DNA from: Deltaproteobacteria bacterium
Lineage (GTDB): Bacteria > Myxococcota_A > Bradymonadia > REDH01
Assembly (NCBI GenBank): GCA_007693585.1
Contig: REDH01000147.1
Location: forward strand, 40,323-104,322
DNA length: 64,000 bases
Direction of reading: 5' to 3'
Shown one piece after another: positions 36,960 through 45,933 of the stretch. The notes below the pieces were generated by a model. The model did not search any database and was not told where the DNA came from. It saw only the letters and a program-made list of their open reading frames with translations. A program made the position numbers and the translations under genes. Within the stretch, counting starts at the first letter, position 1. Each line of letters opens with the position of its first letter.

Positions 36960-38417
36960 ATGGCCGAAGTGACCCGAACCGTTCTGGCTCCTCCCGCAGA
37001 CGAAGCCGTCCGGCTCCGTACCTTTCGCGTGGAGACCCTCGATGGTGCGACGGTCGCCCCGTCCCGGGGCCGCGTTCTCGTGGTGGGCGCCGGCCCCGAA
37101 GCGGATCTCGGGCTCCCCACCGACGGTGCGGTATCCCGACGTCACGCTGTCGTCGAAGGGGACGAGCGCGGCTATCGCCTGCGGGATCTCGCCTCCAAGA
37201 ACGGGACATGGGTCGGTCGCGTGCGCATCGGAGAGTGCTGGCTGACCGATGGCATGGTCTTCCGCGTGGGTCGCACGGATCTTCGCTTCGTGCTCACCGA
37301 CGACGAGCTCGAGGTGGTCTTCAGCGCAGGAGATCGATTCGGCGCCCTCATCGGCGCCTCCAGGGCCATGCGCGAGGTGTTCGGTCTTCTCGGCCGCGTC
37401 GCTGCAACCGACGCCACCCTGCTCGTCGAGGGAGAGTCGGGTACCGGAAAGGAGCTGGTGGCCCACGCCGTCCACGCGGCGAGTCCGCGCGCGGATGGTC
37501 CATTCGTGGTCTTCGATTGCTCCGCGGTGAGCCGGGAACTCCTCGAGTCCGAACTCTTCGGTCACGTTCGCGGGGCCTTCACCGGCGCCGCATCGGACCG
37601 TCGTGGAGCCTTCGAGGAGGCGCGCGGCGGGACGCTCTTCATCGACGAGGTCGGTGAACTCGACCCCGACCTTCAGCCCAAGCTCCTGCGCGCGCTCGAG
37701 CGCCGGGAGATTCGGCGCGTCGGCAGCAATGCCGTTCAGGAGGTTGATGTCCGCATCGTCGCCGCCACCAACCGCACGCTGCTCGAGGAGGTCCGCTCCG
37801 GCCGGTTTCGGGAAGACCTCTACTATCGCCTCGCCGTGCTCTCCGTCCGCCTTCCCCCGCTCCGTGAGCGCCCCGACGACATTCCCCTCCTCGTCCATCA
37901 CTTCCTCGCCCGCTCCGCACCCTCGCCGGATGGAACCCCCCGAACCGTCTCCTGGGAGACCATGGAGAAGCTGCGCGCGTGGGACTGGCCCGGCAACGTG
38001 CGCGAGCTCCGAAACTACGTCGAGCGCGCAGCGATCCTCAGTGAGGGGTCGCGGCTGGAGACCCGCTTTCTTCGCCCGGACGGAACGCGAGCGGCGGCGG
38101 GCGTCCACGCCGCCACCGACCTCTCCGACCAGCCCGGATCCGGTCGCGACCCGGGCCTGGAGGACGAGGGGACGTCCGCCGACCGATCGCTCGACGCCCA
38201 CCTTCGCGTGGACATCGGCATCCCCTTCAAGGACGCCAAGAACGCGCTGATCGACGCCTTCGAGCGAACCTACTGGACCACGCTGCTGCGTCGCACGGGA
38301 GGAAACGTCTCCCGGGCCGCGCGCATGGCCGACATGCACCGCAAGTCGGTCGAGTACATCCTCCGCAAGCTGGACATCCAGCGCGAGGACCTGATCGACA
38401 CGACCGACGAGGACTGA
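36960..38417 (+). CDS. FHA-domain sigma-54-dependent transcriptional activator
   Basis: A 485-residue enhancer-binding protein. Residues 20-112 form an FHA domain with SRRH and SKNGTWV, the phosphothreonine-binding residues. The AAA+ core (about 125-365) is complete: Walker A GESGTGKE, the sigma-54 contact loop GAFTGA, Walker B LFIDEVGELD, and WPGNVRELRNYVERA. A Fis-type helix-turn-helix closes the protein (TGGNVSRAARMADMHRKSVE). In Myxococcus, kinases phosphorylate and switch such proteins. The kinase gene lies directly upstream on the same strand. Confidence 0.95.
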   Translation: MAEVTRTVLAPPADEAVRLRTFRVETLDGATVAPSRGRVLVVGAGPEADLGLPTDGAVSRRHAVVEGDERGYRLRDLASKNGTWVGRVRIGECWLTDGMVFRVGRTDLRFVLTDDELEVVFSAGDRFGALIGASRAMREVFGLLGRVAATDATLLVEGESGTGKELVAHAVHAASPRADGPFVVFDCSAVSRELLESELFGHVRGAFTGAASDRRGAFEEARGGTLFIDEVGELDPDLQPKLLRALERREIRRVGSNAVQEVDVRIVAATNRTLLEEVRSGRFREDLYYRLAVLSVRLPPLRERPDDIPLLVHHFLARSAPSPDGTPRTVSWETMEKLRAWDWPGNVRELRNYVERAAILSEGSRLETRFLRPDGTRAAAGVHAATDLSDQPGSGRDPGLEDEGTSADRSLDAHLRVDIGIPFKDAKNALIDAFERTYWTTLLRRTGGNVSRAARMADMHRKSVEYILRKLDIQREDLIDTTDED

Positions 38418-38441
38418 CCCCGACCGCGCCACCGGGTGCGA

Positions 38442-39992
38442 TCAGAACTGATAGCCGACTCCGAGTTCGGTCGCGATCGGAAGATCGAGTGCGCGGTCGC
38501 TGGCGAACGGCACGACGTAGGCGCTGGTTCGCGCGCGGAGTGTGAGCCAGAACCGGTCGTCCAGCCGCAGGGCTCCACCGAGGGCGAGCATCGGGCCAGC
38601 CGACAGGGCGGGCGCGATGGAGACGAGGGCCTCCGGTGGGCAGAAGCGCAAGGGGTCGAACTCGGCCTCCTCGCCCTCGCTGACCTTGCACCAGAAGTTG
38701 CGGGTTGCGCGAACGCGGCCGGTATAGAGGAGATCGACGCCGACGTCCGCGAACAGCCGGAACCGGCCGGGCGAGGTGCCCATGCGGACTGCGACTCCAT
38801 TCCGGATCGTGTCCACCCTCCGGACCAGGTCGCCGTCCCGGTCCTGCTGGACGATCTCCACCGCACTGTCCGCGACAAGACCGAACTCCGACGTGACCGG
38901 AACCATCACGTGAATCCCGATGCCCGTGTTGAGCGTGACACGCCGGCTGGGCCGATCGATGAAGCTCCCGACGGTCGGGGCGATGGCCAGAAACGGGCGT
39001 CCCGGACTCCACGCGTTGCCCGGGTCGCGGGGAACGCGTTCAGTGGGAACACAGCACAGCGTTCGAGACAGTGCCGCGGTCAGCGCGTCGGCTGCCGTCG
39101 TCGTCGTCGGGACCATCAGCTCCAGTCGCTGGATGGGCAGGAAGCGCTCGGCCTGCGCGTCCCAGACCCGGAGATGGAGCGTCGTCCCCTCCCGGTCCGT
39201 TCGTCCCCAGGCCTCGACAAGAAGCTCGGCCCCCAACCGTTCGGAGAGGCGCCGCGCCTGACCGCTGGTCAGCCCCAGCCGCGGGGCGTCCTCGGCCAGC
39301 AGCTCCATGATCGCCTCCTCGCGGGCTTCCACCGCTGTGGTCGGGTAGCGGTTGGCGTCGAAGGGGCGGGCCGGCGAGGCACGCCAGCCCTCGCGGAATG
39401 CGCGTCTGGCGTGGACCGCGTGTCGCCGCGCCGCGTCCGGGTCGCGCCGCTCGCTCTCGGCGAGCGCAAGCCACACCAGGGCGAGGGTGTGCCACGCTTC
39501 GGCGACCTCGTCCGGGTTCGACCAGCGGAGCCGGGTCTGTTCCATGAGCTGGATGGCCTCCTCGAGCTGTTCGATGGCTGCGCGAAGGTTGAAGGACTGA
39601 AAGTACTCGCGACCGAGCCGGGCGGACTGCATGGCGACACTCTCGAGTCCGGTCTCGGCAGCGTCCATGGGCTGAGCCAGACGCTCCCGGGCCGTGTCGC
39701 GGTCCACCAGCGTGTACCGGGGATCGGTGCGCACCTGCCTGCGCAGCGCATCCGAGAGTGCACGCAGACGCAGGTCGCGCAGCCCCGTGTCCTCCGGGGA
39801 CAGCCCGGGCTCGACGAAGATGGGGATGGGGTCGACGACCGCCACGGACCGGAGCCGGGTGTCGCCGGGAGGCATGGGAAGGAGGAGCTCCGAGGCCGCG
39901 GCCGGCATCATCCAGGCCGCGACGGCCACGACGACGGGGCACAGGACGACGAGCGAGAACCGGGAGCGCGCGGGCGCGCACCGGGAGGTCAT
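38442..39992 (-). CDS. Secreted envelope protein: CsgG/TolB-like N-domain, helical middle, barrel-like C-terminus
   Basis: A 516-residue protein with a signal peptide. The first mature part (LRSVAVVDPIPIFVEPG, DTARERLAQPM) has the shape of the CsgG/FlgO-like domains that precede TPRs. A helical TPR-like part follows (residues 110-230). The C-terminal half has alternating strands and ends GVGYQF with a terminal Phe, as in outer-membrane barrels. The protein is thus a possible outer-membrane element. It overlaps the upstream lipoprotein gene by ATGA and is convergent with the FHA activator. No family is recognised. Confidence 0.75.
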   Translation of the reverse strand: MTSRCAPARSRFSLVVLCPVVVAVAAWMMPAAASELLLPMPPGDTRLRSVAVVDPIPIFVEPGLSPEDTGLRDLRLRALSDALRRQVRTDPRYTLVDRDTARERLAQPMDAAETGLESVAMQSARLGREYFQSFNLRAAIEQLEEAIQLMEQTRLRWSNPDEVAEAWHTLALVWLALAESERRDPDAARRHAVHARRAFREGWRASPARPFDANRYPTTAVEAREEAIMELLAEDAPRLGLTSGQARRLSERLGAELLVEAWGRTDREGTTLHLRVWDAQAERFLPIQRLELMVPTTTTAADALTAALSRTLCCVPTERVPRDPGNAWSPGRPFLAIAPTVGSFIDRPSRRVTLNTGIGIHVMVPVTSEFGLVADSAVEIVQQDRDGDLVRRVDTIRNGVAVRMGTSPGRFRLFADVGVDLLYTGRVRATRNFWCKVSEGEEAEFDPLRFCPPEALVSIAPALSAGPMLALGGALRLDDRFWLTLRARTSAYVVPFASDRALDLPIATELGVGYQF

Positions 39993-40483
39993 GGTTCCCC
40001 CGGAACACAGTCCGTGTCCGCATCGGCACCGCGTACCCGATCGAAGACCACCACGGTGGGCAGAGGGAGCGGCGCCTCTTCCGCGTCGTCGCGTACCCGA
40101 AGTCCCCCCGAGCTGGTGAAGGTTGCGATCAGACGGTCGGCGGCCACGTCCCGGCTGATCCGCGCCACCAGCGGAAGCCCCTCGATTCCCTCGGCGCTCA
40201 GGAGAAACTCGTCATTGCGGCGGGGTCCGGGCCCGAACCATGCGCACGTTTCGGGGATGAAGAACGGGTTGTCCGGAGGGTTGTGCCCGGGTCCGAGCCG
40301 GTAGAACTGGACATGTCCTCCGACCTCACCCGAGAACTCGTACAGGGTGAGCCTCAGGGCGTGGCTGCGGTTGTTTCCGGCGACACCGCTCTCCTCGAAG
40401 ACGCCACGGAATTCGCTCGGGGAGCCGCACGCGACCAGCCAGCAGGCGACGAGGAGAGGGAGGAGTCGTACGGCGGGGATCAT
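39989..40483 (-). CDS. Small lipoprotein of unknown function
   Basis: A 164-residue lipoprotein (lipobox ACWLVACG, Cys19). The mature part is a probable single beta domain with one disulfide pair candidate (Cys in ETCAWFG and the last TDCVPG). It is translationally coupled by ATGA to the barrel protein downstream and lies 23 bases after argS. It may act with the barrel protein in the outer membrane. Confidence 0.78.
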   Translation of the reverse strand: MIPAVRLLPLLVACWLVACGSPSEFRGVFEESGVAGNNRSHALRLTLYEFSGEVGGHVQFYRLGPGHNPPDNPFFIPETCAWFGPGPRRNDEFLLSAEGIEGLPLVARISRDVAADRLIATFTSSGGLRVRDDAEEAPLPLPTVVVFDRVRGADADTDCVPGEP

Positions 40484-40506
40484 CGTCGCCGGTGTCGGGA
40501 GCGGGG

Positions 40507-42234
40507 CTACATGCGGTCGGGCAGCGGGACGCCGATCAGGCCGAGGCCCGTGCCGAGCACCTGCCGCACGGCGCGCGCGACGGCGAGCCTCGCGGCGCTG
40601 GCCGCCACGTCATCGGTGAGCAGGCGCTCTCCCCCGGAGTACCATGCATTGAAGGCCTCCGCGAGATCGAGGAGGTAGCGACTGACCTGTGAGGGCTCGA
40701 GATCCCGGGTGGCCTCGACCACGATGGTCGGGAAGCGCTCGAGCTGCTGGAGGATGGCCCGCACATGCTCGGAGTCGAGGCAGCTCAGGTCGTCGGGAAG
40801 CCCGGGCTCCACGCCCGGAAAGCGCTCCCGGAACGTCTGCTCCAGAGAGCCGAGGCGGACGTGGGTGTACTGCAGGTACGGACCGGTTCGTCCGTTCCAG
40901 TCAAGGATCCGATCCCAGTCGAACTCGTAGTCGCGCATGCGGTTGCGGGACAGGTCGGCAAAGACGACGGCCCCGACGGCGATCTGATCGGCGATCCGCG
41001 CCCGTTCCTCGTCGGAGAGTCCGGGACGTGTCCGAAGCACTTCGAGGGCAAGGTCCCGTCCCCGATCCAGCACGTCCTCGAGGAAGACGAGCGTACCCTT
41101 GCGCGTGGAGATCCCGAGAATCATCCCGAACGGGACGTGCGCCAGGCCCCGCGCCCAGGTGTGTCCCATGCGGTCGAGGACGGCGAAGACCTGCTGGAAG
41201 TGAACGGACTGGGCCGCTCCCACGACGTACAGGAAGCGGTCGGTGCCGAGGGTGTCGTGGCGATATCGTGCGGCCGCCAGATCCCGGGTGGCGTAGAGGG
41301 ACGCACCGTCGCTCTTCACGATGAGACAGGGCGGCAGTTCGAGATCGTCGAGTGGCACGACCCGTGCGCCTTCGCTCTCCACGAGCAGGCCGTCCTGCTC
41401 CATCTCGTTCACCAGCGGTTCGAGCATCCCGTTGTACCACGCCTCCCCCCAGAAGTGGTCGAAGGAGACGCCCAGACGATCGTAGATGCGCTGGAACTCC
41501 CGCAGGCTGAGGGTACGGAAGCGTTCCCAGTACTCCCGCGCGCGGGGGTCGTCCTCCTCGAGGCGCCGGAACCACGCGCGACCTTCCTCCTCCAGCTCCG
41601 GACGGGTCTCGATCTCGCGGTGAAAGTCCACGTAGAGCCGATAGAGATGCTGGATGGGGTCGTCCAGGAGTGCCGTTTCGTCTCCCCACCGTTCGAAGGC
41701 GGCCATCAGCTTTCCGAACTGCGTTCCCCAGTCTCCGAGGTGGTTGACGCTCGTCACCTGCCACCCCTGGAACTCGTGCAGCCGTCGAAGGGCATTCCCG
41801 ATCACCGTGGAACGCAGGTGCCCGATACCGAATGGCTTCGCGATGTTCGGCGAGCTGTAGTCGATCCCTGCCTTGCGTCCGACGCCGTCCGAACTGCGCC
41901 CGTAGCCGGTGTCGAGGGCCTGCTCGATCACGCGCCTCGCTCGCCGGGTCGGGTCGAGGTGGGCATTGAGGTACGGCCCGGCGGCCTCGATGCGGCTGAC
42001 ATCCGGCAGGTCGTCGAGTTCGGTCCGCAGGGCCTCCGCGAGATCCGCCGCGATTCGCGGCGGGGCGTTGCGCAGGGCACGGGCGAGCGGGAACGTCGGG
42101 AAGGCGACGTCTCCCATCTCGGGTCGAGGCGGTGTTCCGAGTGCCGCCAGGACCTCGTCTTCCGTCAGGGTGGCGCCGAGGGACCCGGCGGCGCGGGCGA
42201 TGGCGGCTGCAAGGGGACGTAGGGCTTCGGACAT
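40507..42234 (-). CDS. argS: Arginyl-tRNA synthetase
   Basis: A 575-residue class I synthetase. The ATP motif is FGIGHLRST (a HIGH variant), preceded by YSSPNIAKPF. The N-terminal Add-1-like domain starts MSEALRPLAAAIARAAGS, and the C-terminal DALR anticodon domain includes VRLGSLEQTF and ends PLPDRM. As in many ArgRS there is no clear KMSKS motif; GISTRKGTLVFLEDVLD stands in its place. Full length. An upstream in-frame ATG at 42324 adds an Arg-rich unlike stretch, so ATG 42234 is chosen. The two small envelope genes downstream may be co-transcribed. Confidence 0.97.
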   Translation of the reverse strand: MSEALRPLAAAIARAAGSLGATLTEDEVLAALGTPPRPEMGDVAFPTFPLARALRNAPPRIAADLAEALRTELDDLPDVSRIEAAGPYLNAHLDPTRRARRVIEQALDTGYGRSSDGVGRKAGIDYSSPNIAKPFGIGHLRSTVIGNALRRLHEFQGWQVTSVNHLGDWGTQFGKLMAAFERWGDETALLDDPIQHLYRLYVDFHREIETRPELEEEGRAWFRRLEEDDPRAREYWERFRTLSLREFQRIYDRLGVSFDHFWGEAWYNGMLEPLVNEMEQDGLLVESEGARVVPLDDLELPPCLIVKSDGASLYATRDLAAARYRHDTLGTDRFLYVVGAAQSVHFQQVFAVLDRMGHTWARGLAHVPFGMILGISTRKGTLVFLEDVLDRGRDLALEVLRTRPGLSDEERARIADQIAVGAVVFADLSRNRMRDYEFDWDRILDWNGRTGPYLQYTHVRLGSLEQTFRERFPGVEPGLPDDLSCLDSEHVRAILQQLERFPTIVVEATRDLEPSQVSRYLLDLAEAFNAWYSGGERLLTDDVAASAARLAVARAVRQVLGTGLGLIGVPLPDRM

Positions 42235-42387
42235 GGGCTTGGCTCGTCGTCGGCAGCGATCTCGGGTACGCAGGTGCGAAGGCCGCGTCGTGCGTGGCCC
42301 GTCTGCGCCACGGCGCGCCGGCACAGTGGAGTGGTGTGAGGTCTCGGCGCCCGGCGCTGAAGGAACGAGGCGGGCGTCGCGTCGCCT

Positions 42388-43059
42388 TCAGCGTCGGAAG
42401 TCGATGACCTCGATGGAGTCGAGCACGGCCGTCATCGTGCGGCTGTGCTCGAAGTACTTGTCCCCTTCGATGAAGAGGGTGACCATGACGGGATCGCCGG
42501 GCAGTTCGAGTGCCTGGGCGATGAAGTAGACCGGCATGCCCTCGCCCCGGAGGGTCGCGTCTCCTTCGGTCCGGTACCCGGGGATGCCGTTGAACGTTCG
42601 ACGCTCGCTCCGGTCCGGGACGAGCGTCACGTTCGTCAGCGAAATCCGGTCGTTCAGCGCCGCGAAGCTGTTGTCCACGAGCTGGATGGACTCGGTGTTG
42701 GCCACGACCATCTGGATCGTGCTCTCCTCCGGGCCGGTGAACACCAGGGAGCCCTCTTCCGCGGCCATTCCGGCCTGCCCGGCCTCCAGCTGCTCCGCTC
42801 GCTCCCAGCCCTCGGGGAGATTGAACCGGATGTTGAAGCTGTGCGCATGGAAGACTCCATCGACCAGCGCGTCCTCCTGCGTCGGGGCCTCCGCCTCCTC
42901 CGCCGCTTCGGTGGGCGCCTCGGCCTCGCTCGGCTCACCTGCTTCCGCGGGTTGTGTCTCCGATGCGGGAGACTCGGGAGCGGGCGCCTCTCCCCGGTCG
43001 CACGCCACCACCACGAGCGCGGCTGCCGCGCAGAGCAGAAGAAGTCGAGTTCGCATCAT
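42388..43059 (-). CDS. Lipoprotein with acidic linker and single beta domain
   Basis: About 223 residues. Signal and lipobox (ALVVVAC), a linker of about 40 residues rich in Glu, Ala and Pro, then a domain of about 140 residues that starts HAHSFNIRFNLPEGW and ends DSIEVIDF. This shape resembles DcrB/PsbP-like small domains (FNLPEGW opening) found in many lipoproteins. The first of two adjacent ATGs is used. It lies alone, 153 bases upstream of argS. Function unknown. Confidence 0.8.
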   Translation of the reverse strand: MMRTRLLLLCAAAALVVVACDRGEAPAPESPASETQPAEAGEPSEAEAPTEAAEEAEAPTQEDALVDGVFHAHSFNIRFNLPEGWERAEQLEAGQAGMAAEEGSLVFTGPEESTIQMVVANTESIQLVDNSFAALNDRISLTNVTLVPDRSERRTFNGIPGYRTEGDATLRGEGMPVYFIAQALELPGDPVMVTLFIEGDKYFEHSRTMTAVLDSIEVIDFRR

Positions 43060-43291
43060 GGCCCTGTTGCTTCGATGAAGGGATTTCACAGGCGGTGTCG
43101 GAGCCTTGTCGCACCGGCCCAACGTGGGGCGCATCCTGCCCTGTCGTGCCGGCCCTTGTCAATCCAGTCGGGCCCCGCGACACCGCCGCAGCGACCATCC
43201 CGTTGACGGGGCGAGCCGCAGGCGCATACGCTGCCTCCCGTTCCGGTCCATGGGCCACCGGCGCTGCACTTCCCTCCATCCCGACCTTCCC

Positions 43292-44767
43292 ATGTCCAGA
43301 AAAGAGGACGACTCCCCCGTCTCGACCCCGGAGAGACGGTCGGTGAGCGGAGTGGGGGACAGGCCAACGGATGACGCACCCGACGGACCCCCGGTGCGCC
43401 CGGCGAATCCCATGGACGCAATTCGTGGAGCCAGGGTGCTGCGTGGGTCGTCCGCCGATGCGCCGCGGCACACCGCCGTCGAGACGGCCATCGACGCGTC
43501 GGCACGAGCCACCCCGCCTGGCGCCGGACGTCCGGCCACCGTGGCCGAGCAGGCCATCAGTGCCCCTGCAGGCGCGAAGGCCACCGTGGCCGAGCAGGCG
43601 GTGCAGCGGTCGGAGGTACCCCGGGCGACCATCGCCGGGCAGGCGATTGCTCCGGGAGGAAACGCCGCAAGGGCCACCCTCACCGGAAACGACCTCGTAC
43701 GGCTCCACGAGGGGAGCGAGCGCGCGGTCCAGCGTGCGGACCAACCCACCCTCACCGGAAACCTGCAACCCGTTCGCGAGGCGGAGGATGCGGCGCGCGG
43801 AGGACGGCGGCGGATCGATGCGGGCCGCGTGCTGCCGCTCGCGCTCTTCGTCATCGTGGCCATGGCGGCGGCGGTCCTGGCCACTCTGGCCGTCGTCGAA
43901 CGGACCGAAGCCGCCACCGAGATCATCGACGACGGCGCCAGTGACCTCTCCGTCGGCCAGGAAGCGAGGCTCGGCGAGACAGTCACGCTGCCCGCCACCG
44001 AGGCGATCATCGGGCTCACCGACGACAACCGGGAAGCTGTCCTCAATCTCTGCTTCCGGCTCTCCGACAACCCGAATCACGAGTGCAGGCCTGCCCACTT
44101 CGAGCGCATCGGAGAGCTGCCGCTCCGCCACATCGCCGTACCGGCGCTGCAGGTGCACCGGCATGAGGTCTCCAATCAGCAGCTCGACGACTGCGCCCGG
44201 GCAGGAGCGTGTGCCCCCCGCAACTGGGATGAGTGCCAGTTCTGGTCGCTTCGCGGCTTCGAACTCGGGAGCCGGGTTCCCGAAGCAATGCGACAACCTG
44301 CGCTTCCAGCGGTCTGCGTGACCTTCGACGAGGCGGAGCGCTACTGCGCGCATGTCGGGATGCGCCTGCCCACCGATGTCGAGTGGGAGCGGATCGCTCG
44401 CCACGGTGACGACAGGATGCAGCCCTGGGGCCGGTTCTGGACCCCGGCGCTGCTCAACTGGGGCGAGCGGGACATGACCGGCTTCCCCATCCCCGGACGG
44501 CTCGACGGTGCCGATCTCACCGCATCGGTCTTCGACTACGAGGACGGTGCATCGCCCGCAGGCATTCTCAACCTCCTCGGCAACGCCGCCGAGTGGACCC
44601 GCAGAACCTCGCGGGGAGACGAGCTGCCGGACCCTCCGTCCGCCATTCGCGGCGGAAGCTACGTCGACGACATCCGGAATCTCCGGATCACCCGGGAGGA
44701 GCCTGTCCCCCCGGACGAACGTCGATCCACCATCGGATTCCGCTGCGTGGCGCCGCTGGACCGGTAA
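43292..44767 (+). CDS. Membrane-anchored FGE-like protein with cytoplasmic Thr-repeat tail
   Basis: A 491-residue protein. Residues 1-175 are disordered-looking and hold five Thr motifs: PATVAEQ (Thr83), KATVAEQ (98), RATIAGQ (113), RATLTGN (129) and QPTLTGN (153). A basic patch GGRRRID precedes one membrane helix (181-202), placing the tail in the cytosol and the rest outside. Residues about 245-491 have the FGE-sulfatase fold: RLPTDVEWERIARHG, LGNAAEWT, AIRGGSYVDD and IGFRCV. The catalytic Cys pair of true FGE is missing after GGSY. Function is unknown; the tail resembles kinase activation loops. ATG 43292 is chosen because upstream in-frame sequence is Arg/Pro-rich and unlike a protein start. 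Confidence 0.85.
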   Translation: MSRKEDDSPVSTPERRSVSGVGDRPTDDAPDGPPVRPANPMDAIRGARVLRGSSADAPRHTAVETAIDASARATPPGAGRPATVAEQAISAPAGAKATVAEQAVQRSEVPRATIAGQAIAPGGNAARATLTGNDLVRLHEGSERAVQRADQPTLTGNLQPVREAEDAARGGRRRIDAGRVLPLALFVIVAMAAAVLATLAVVERTEAATEIIDDGASDLSVGQEARLGETVTLPATEAIIGLTDDNREAVLNLCFRLSDNPNHECRPAHFERIGELPLRHIAVPALQVHRHEVSNQQLDDCARAGACAPRNWDECQFWSLRGFELGSRVPEAMRQPALPAVCVTFDEAERYCAHVGMRLPTDVEWERIARHGDDRMQPWGRFWTPALLNWGERDMTGFPIPGRLDGADLTASVFDYEDGASPAGILNLLGNAAEWTRRTSRGDELPDPPSAIRGGSYVDDIRNLRITREEPVPPDERRSTIGFRCVAPLDR

Positions 44768-44983
44768 GCCGCACAATCGCCCCGCACGCAGCACAGCCCG
44801 GAGAGGCCACGCCGGCCCCGGAGCTGTCGGGTGGGTTCCGTCCGCAGCCGAGATGCCCTCTGCCCACCGGTTTCGCAGGACACCGTGCGGCGTCTCGCGG
44901 GGTGCGGCGCAGCTGGTGGCGAAGTCTGCTGCGGCCGACGGCCCGGAACCGTGTCGTCCCGCTCCTGGCGCTGCTCCCCCGCG

Positions 44984-45778
44984 TCAGCGTCGACAGCGTC
45001 GGGGCGTGTCTGCCTCCAGCCCGACCAGCGGGGCGACGTCCACTCTCCGTCCCTCCGGCGTCTCGATGTCGATGTGCACATGAGGCAGATCCCGCATCAC
45101 CGCCGTGCCGCCCATGAGTCCGACTTCCTGACCGGCCTCGACCTCGTCCCCCACCCGCAGCTCGGGGTGGATCGCAGCCAGGTGCATGTAGCGGATCTGA
45201 TGCCCCGCGATCTCGCTTTCGAGGGCCTCGAAGATCACGGTGACCCCCGCATGCCAGCTTCCGTAGTCCCGCGTGAAGTAGAAGACCTCACCGTAAGGCC
45301 CATGCCAGCCGCTGCGGGGCAGCTCGCGCCCGCGACGTTCGACGGTGCCAGGTCGGGTGTCCCGCCGTCCGAACTGCCGTGGATCGGATTCGGGGGTACC
45401 GATGAAGGTGATGCGGGATCGAACCATGGCCCGAACGGGCGTGCCCAGCCCGAAGTCCGGACCGACCCCACCGAGGTCCAGCCCCCGGTGATGCCGGCCG
45501 CCCCTCCTGCAGTCATAGAAGACCCCGTACACCCGGTCGAGCGAGTACGGCAGCGTGATGCCGGGGCGTGGGGAACCCACCACGACCGGCACACGGACCA
45601 GTCGACGCGTCGGGTCGTCGTCCTCCGGGCCGAGGGGGCTGTCCGGACCGGAGTGTTCCCGGTCTGGCGTGGCTGCTGGCATCGTGGCGGGAGCAACTCG
45701 TGACGGTACGGGTGACCGCGGACAGCCCGTGAGGGCCAGCGCACCAGCGAAGGACAGGACCAGCCAGCCCGCGCGCAT
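44984..45778 (-). CDS. M23-family peptidase lipoprotein
   Basis: A 264-residue lipoprotein (lipobox ALALTGC, Cys19). The C-terminal half is a LytM/M23 zinc peptidase domain: HHRGLDLGG supplies the first His and Asp ligands, and LPHVHIDIE the later His pair. Between these lies an insertion of about 100 residues. Such enzymes cut peptidoglycan cross-bridges or act as regulators of amidases when ligands are missing; here ligands look present. It lies 155 bases downstream of the giant Gly-rich lipoprotein gene on the same strand. Confidence 0.85.
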   Translation of the reverse strand: MRAGWLVLSFAGALALTGCPRSPVPSRVAPATMPAATPDREHSGPDSPLGPEDDDPTRRLVRVPVVVGSPRPGITLPYSLDRVYGVFYDCRRGGRHHRGLDLGGVGPDFGLGTPVRAMVRSRITFIGTPESDPRQFGRRDTRPGTVERRGRELPRSGWHGPYGEVFYFTRDYGSWHAGVTVIFEALESEIAGHQIRYMHLAAIHPELRVGDEVEAGQEVGLMGGTAVMRDLPHVHIDIETPEGRRVDVAPLVGLEADTPRRCRR

Positions 45779-45933
45779 GGACAGGTGTTGGGGGAGCGTC
45801 CCGGTTGCAGCGACAGGAACACGCATGGAGGACGCGGCAGGCTCCCTGCCCGGCGGCGCGTCCGGAGCACCGGGCGACGCGACATCAGCGGGTCCGCACC
45901 CGCGGGGGCGAATCGGTGGTGTCCGCACCTCGT

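Noticed and set aside
27857..44767. Sulfatase maturation function for the two FGE-like proteins
   Set aside because: Both lack the catalytic Cys pair and no sulfatase is near.
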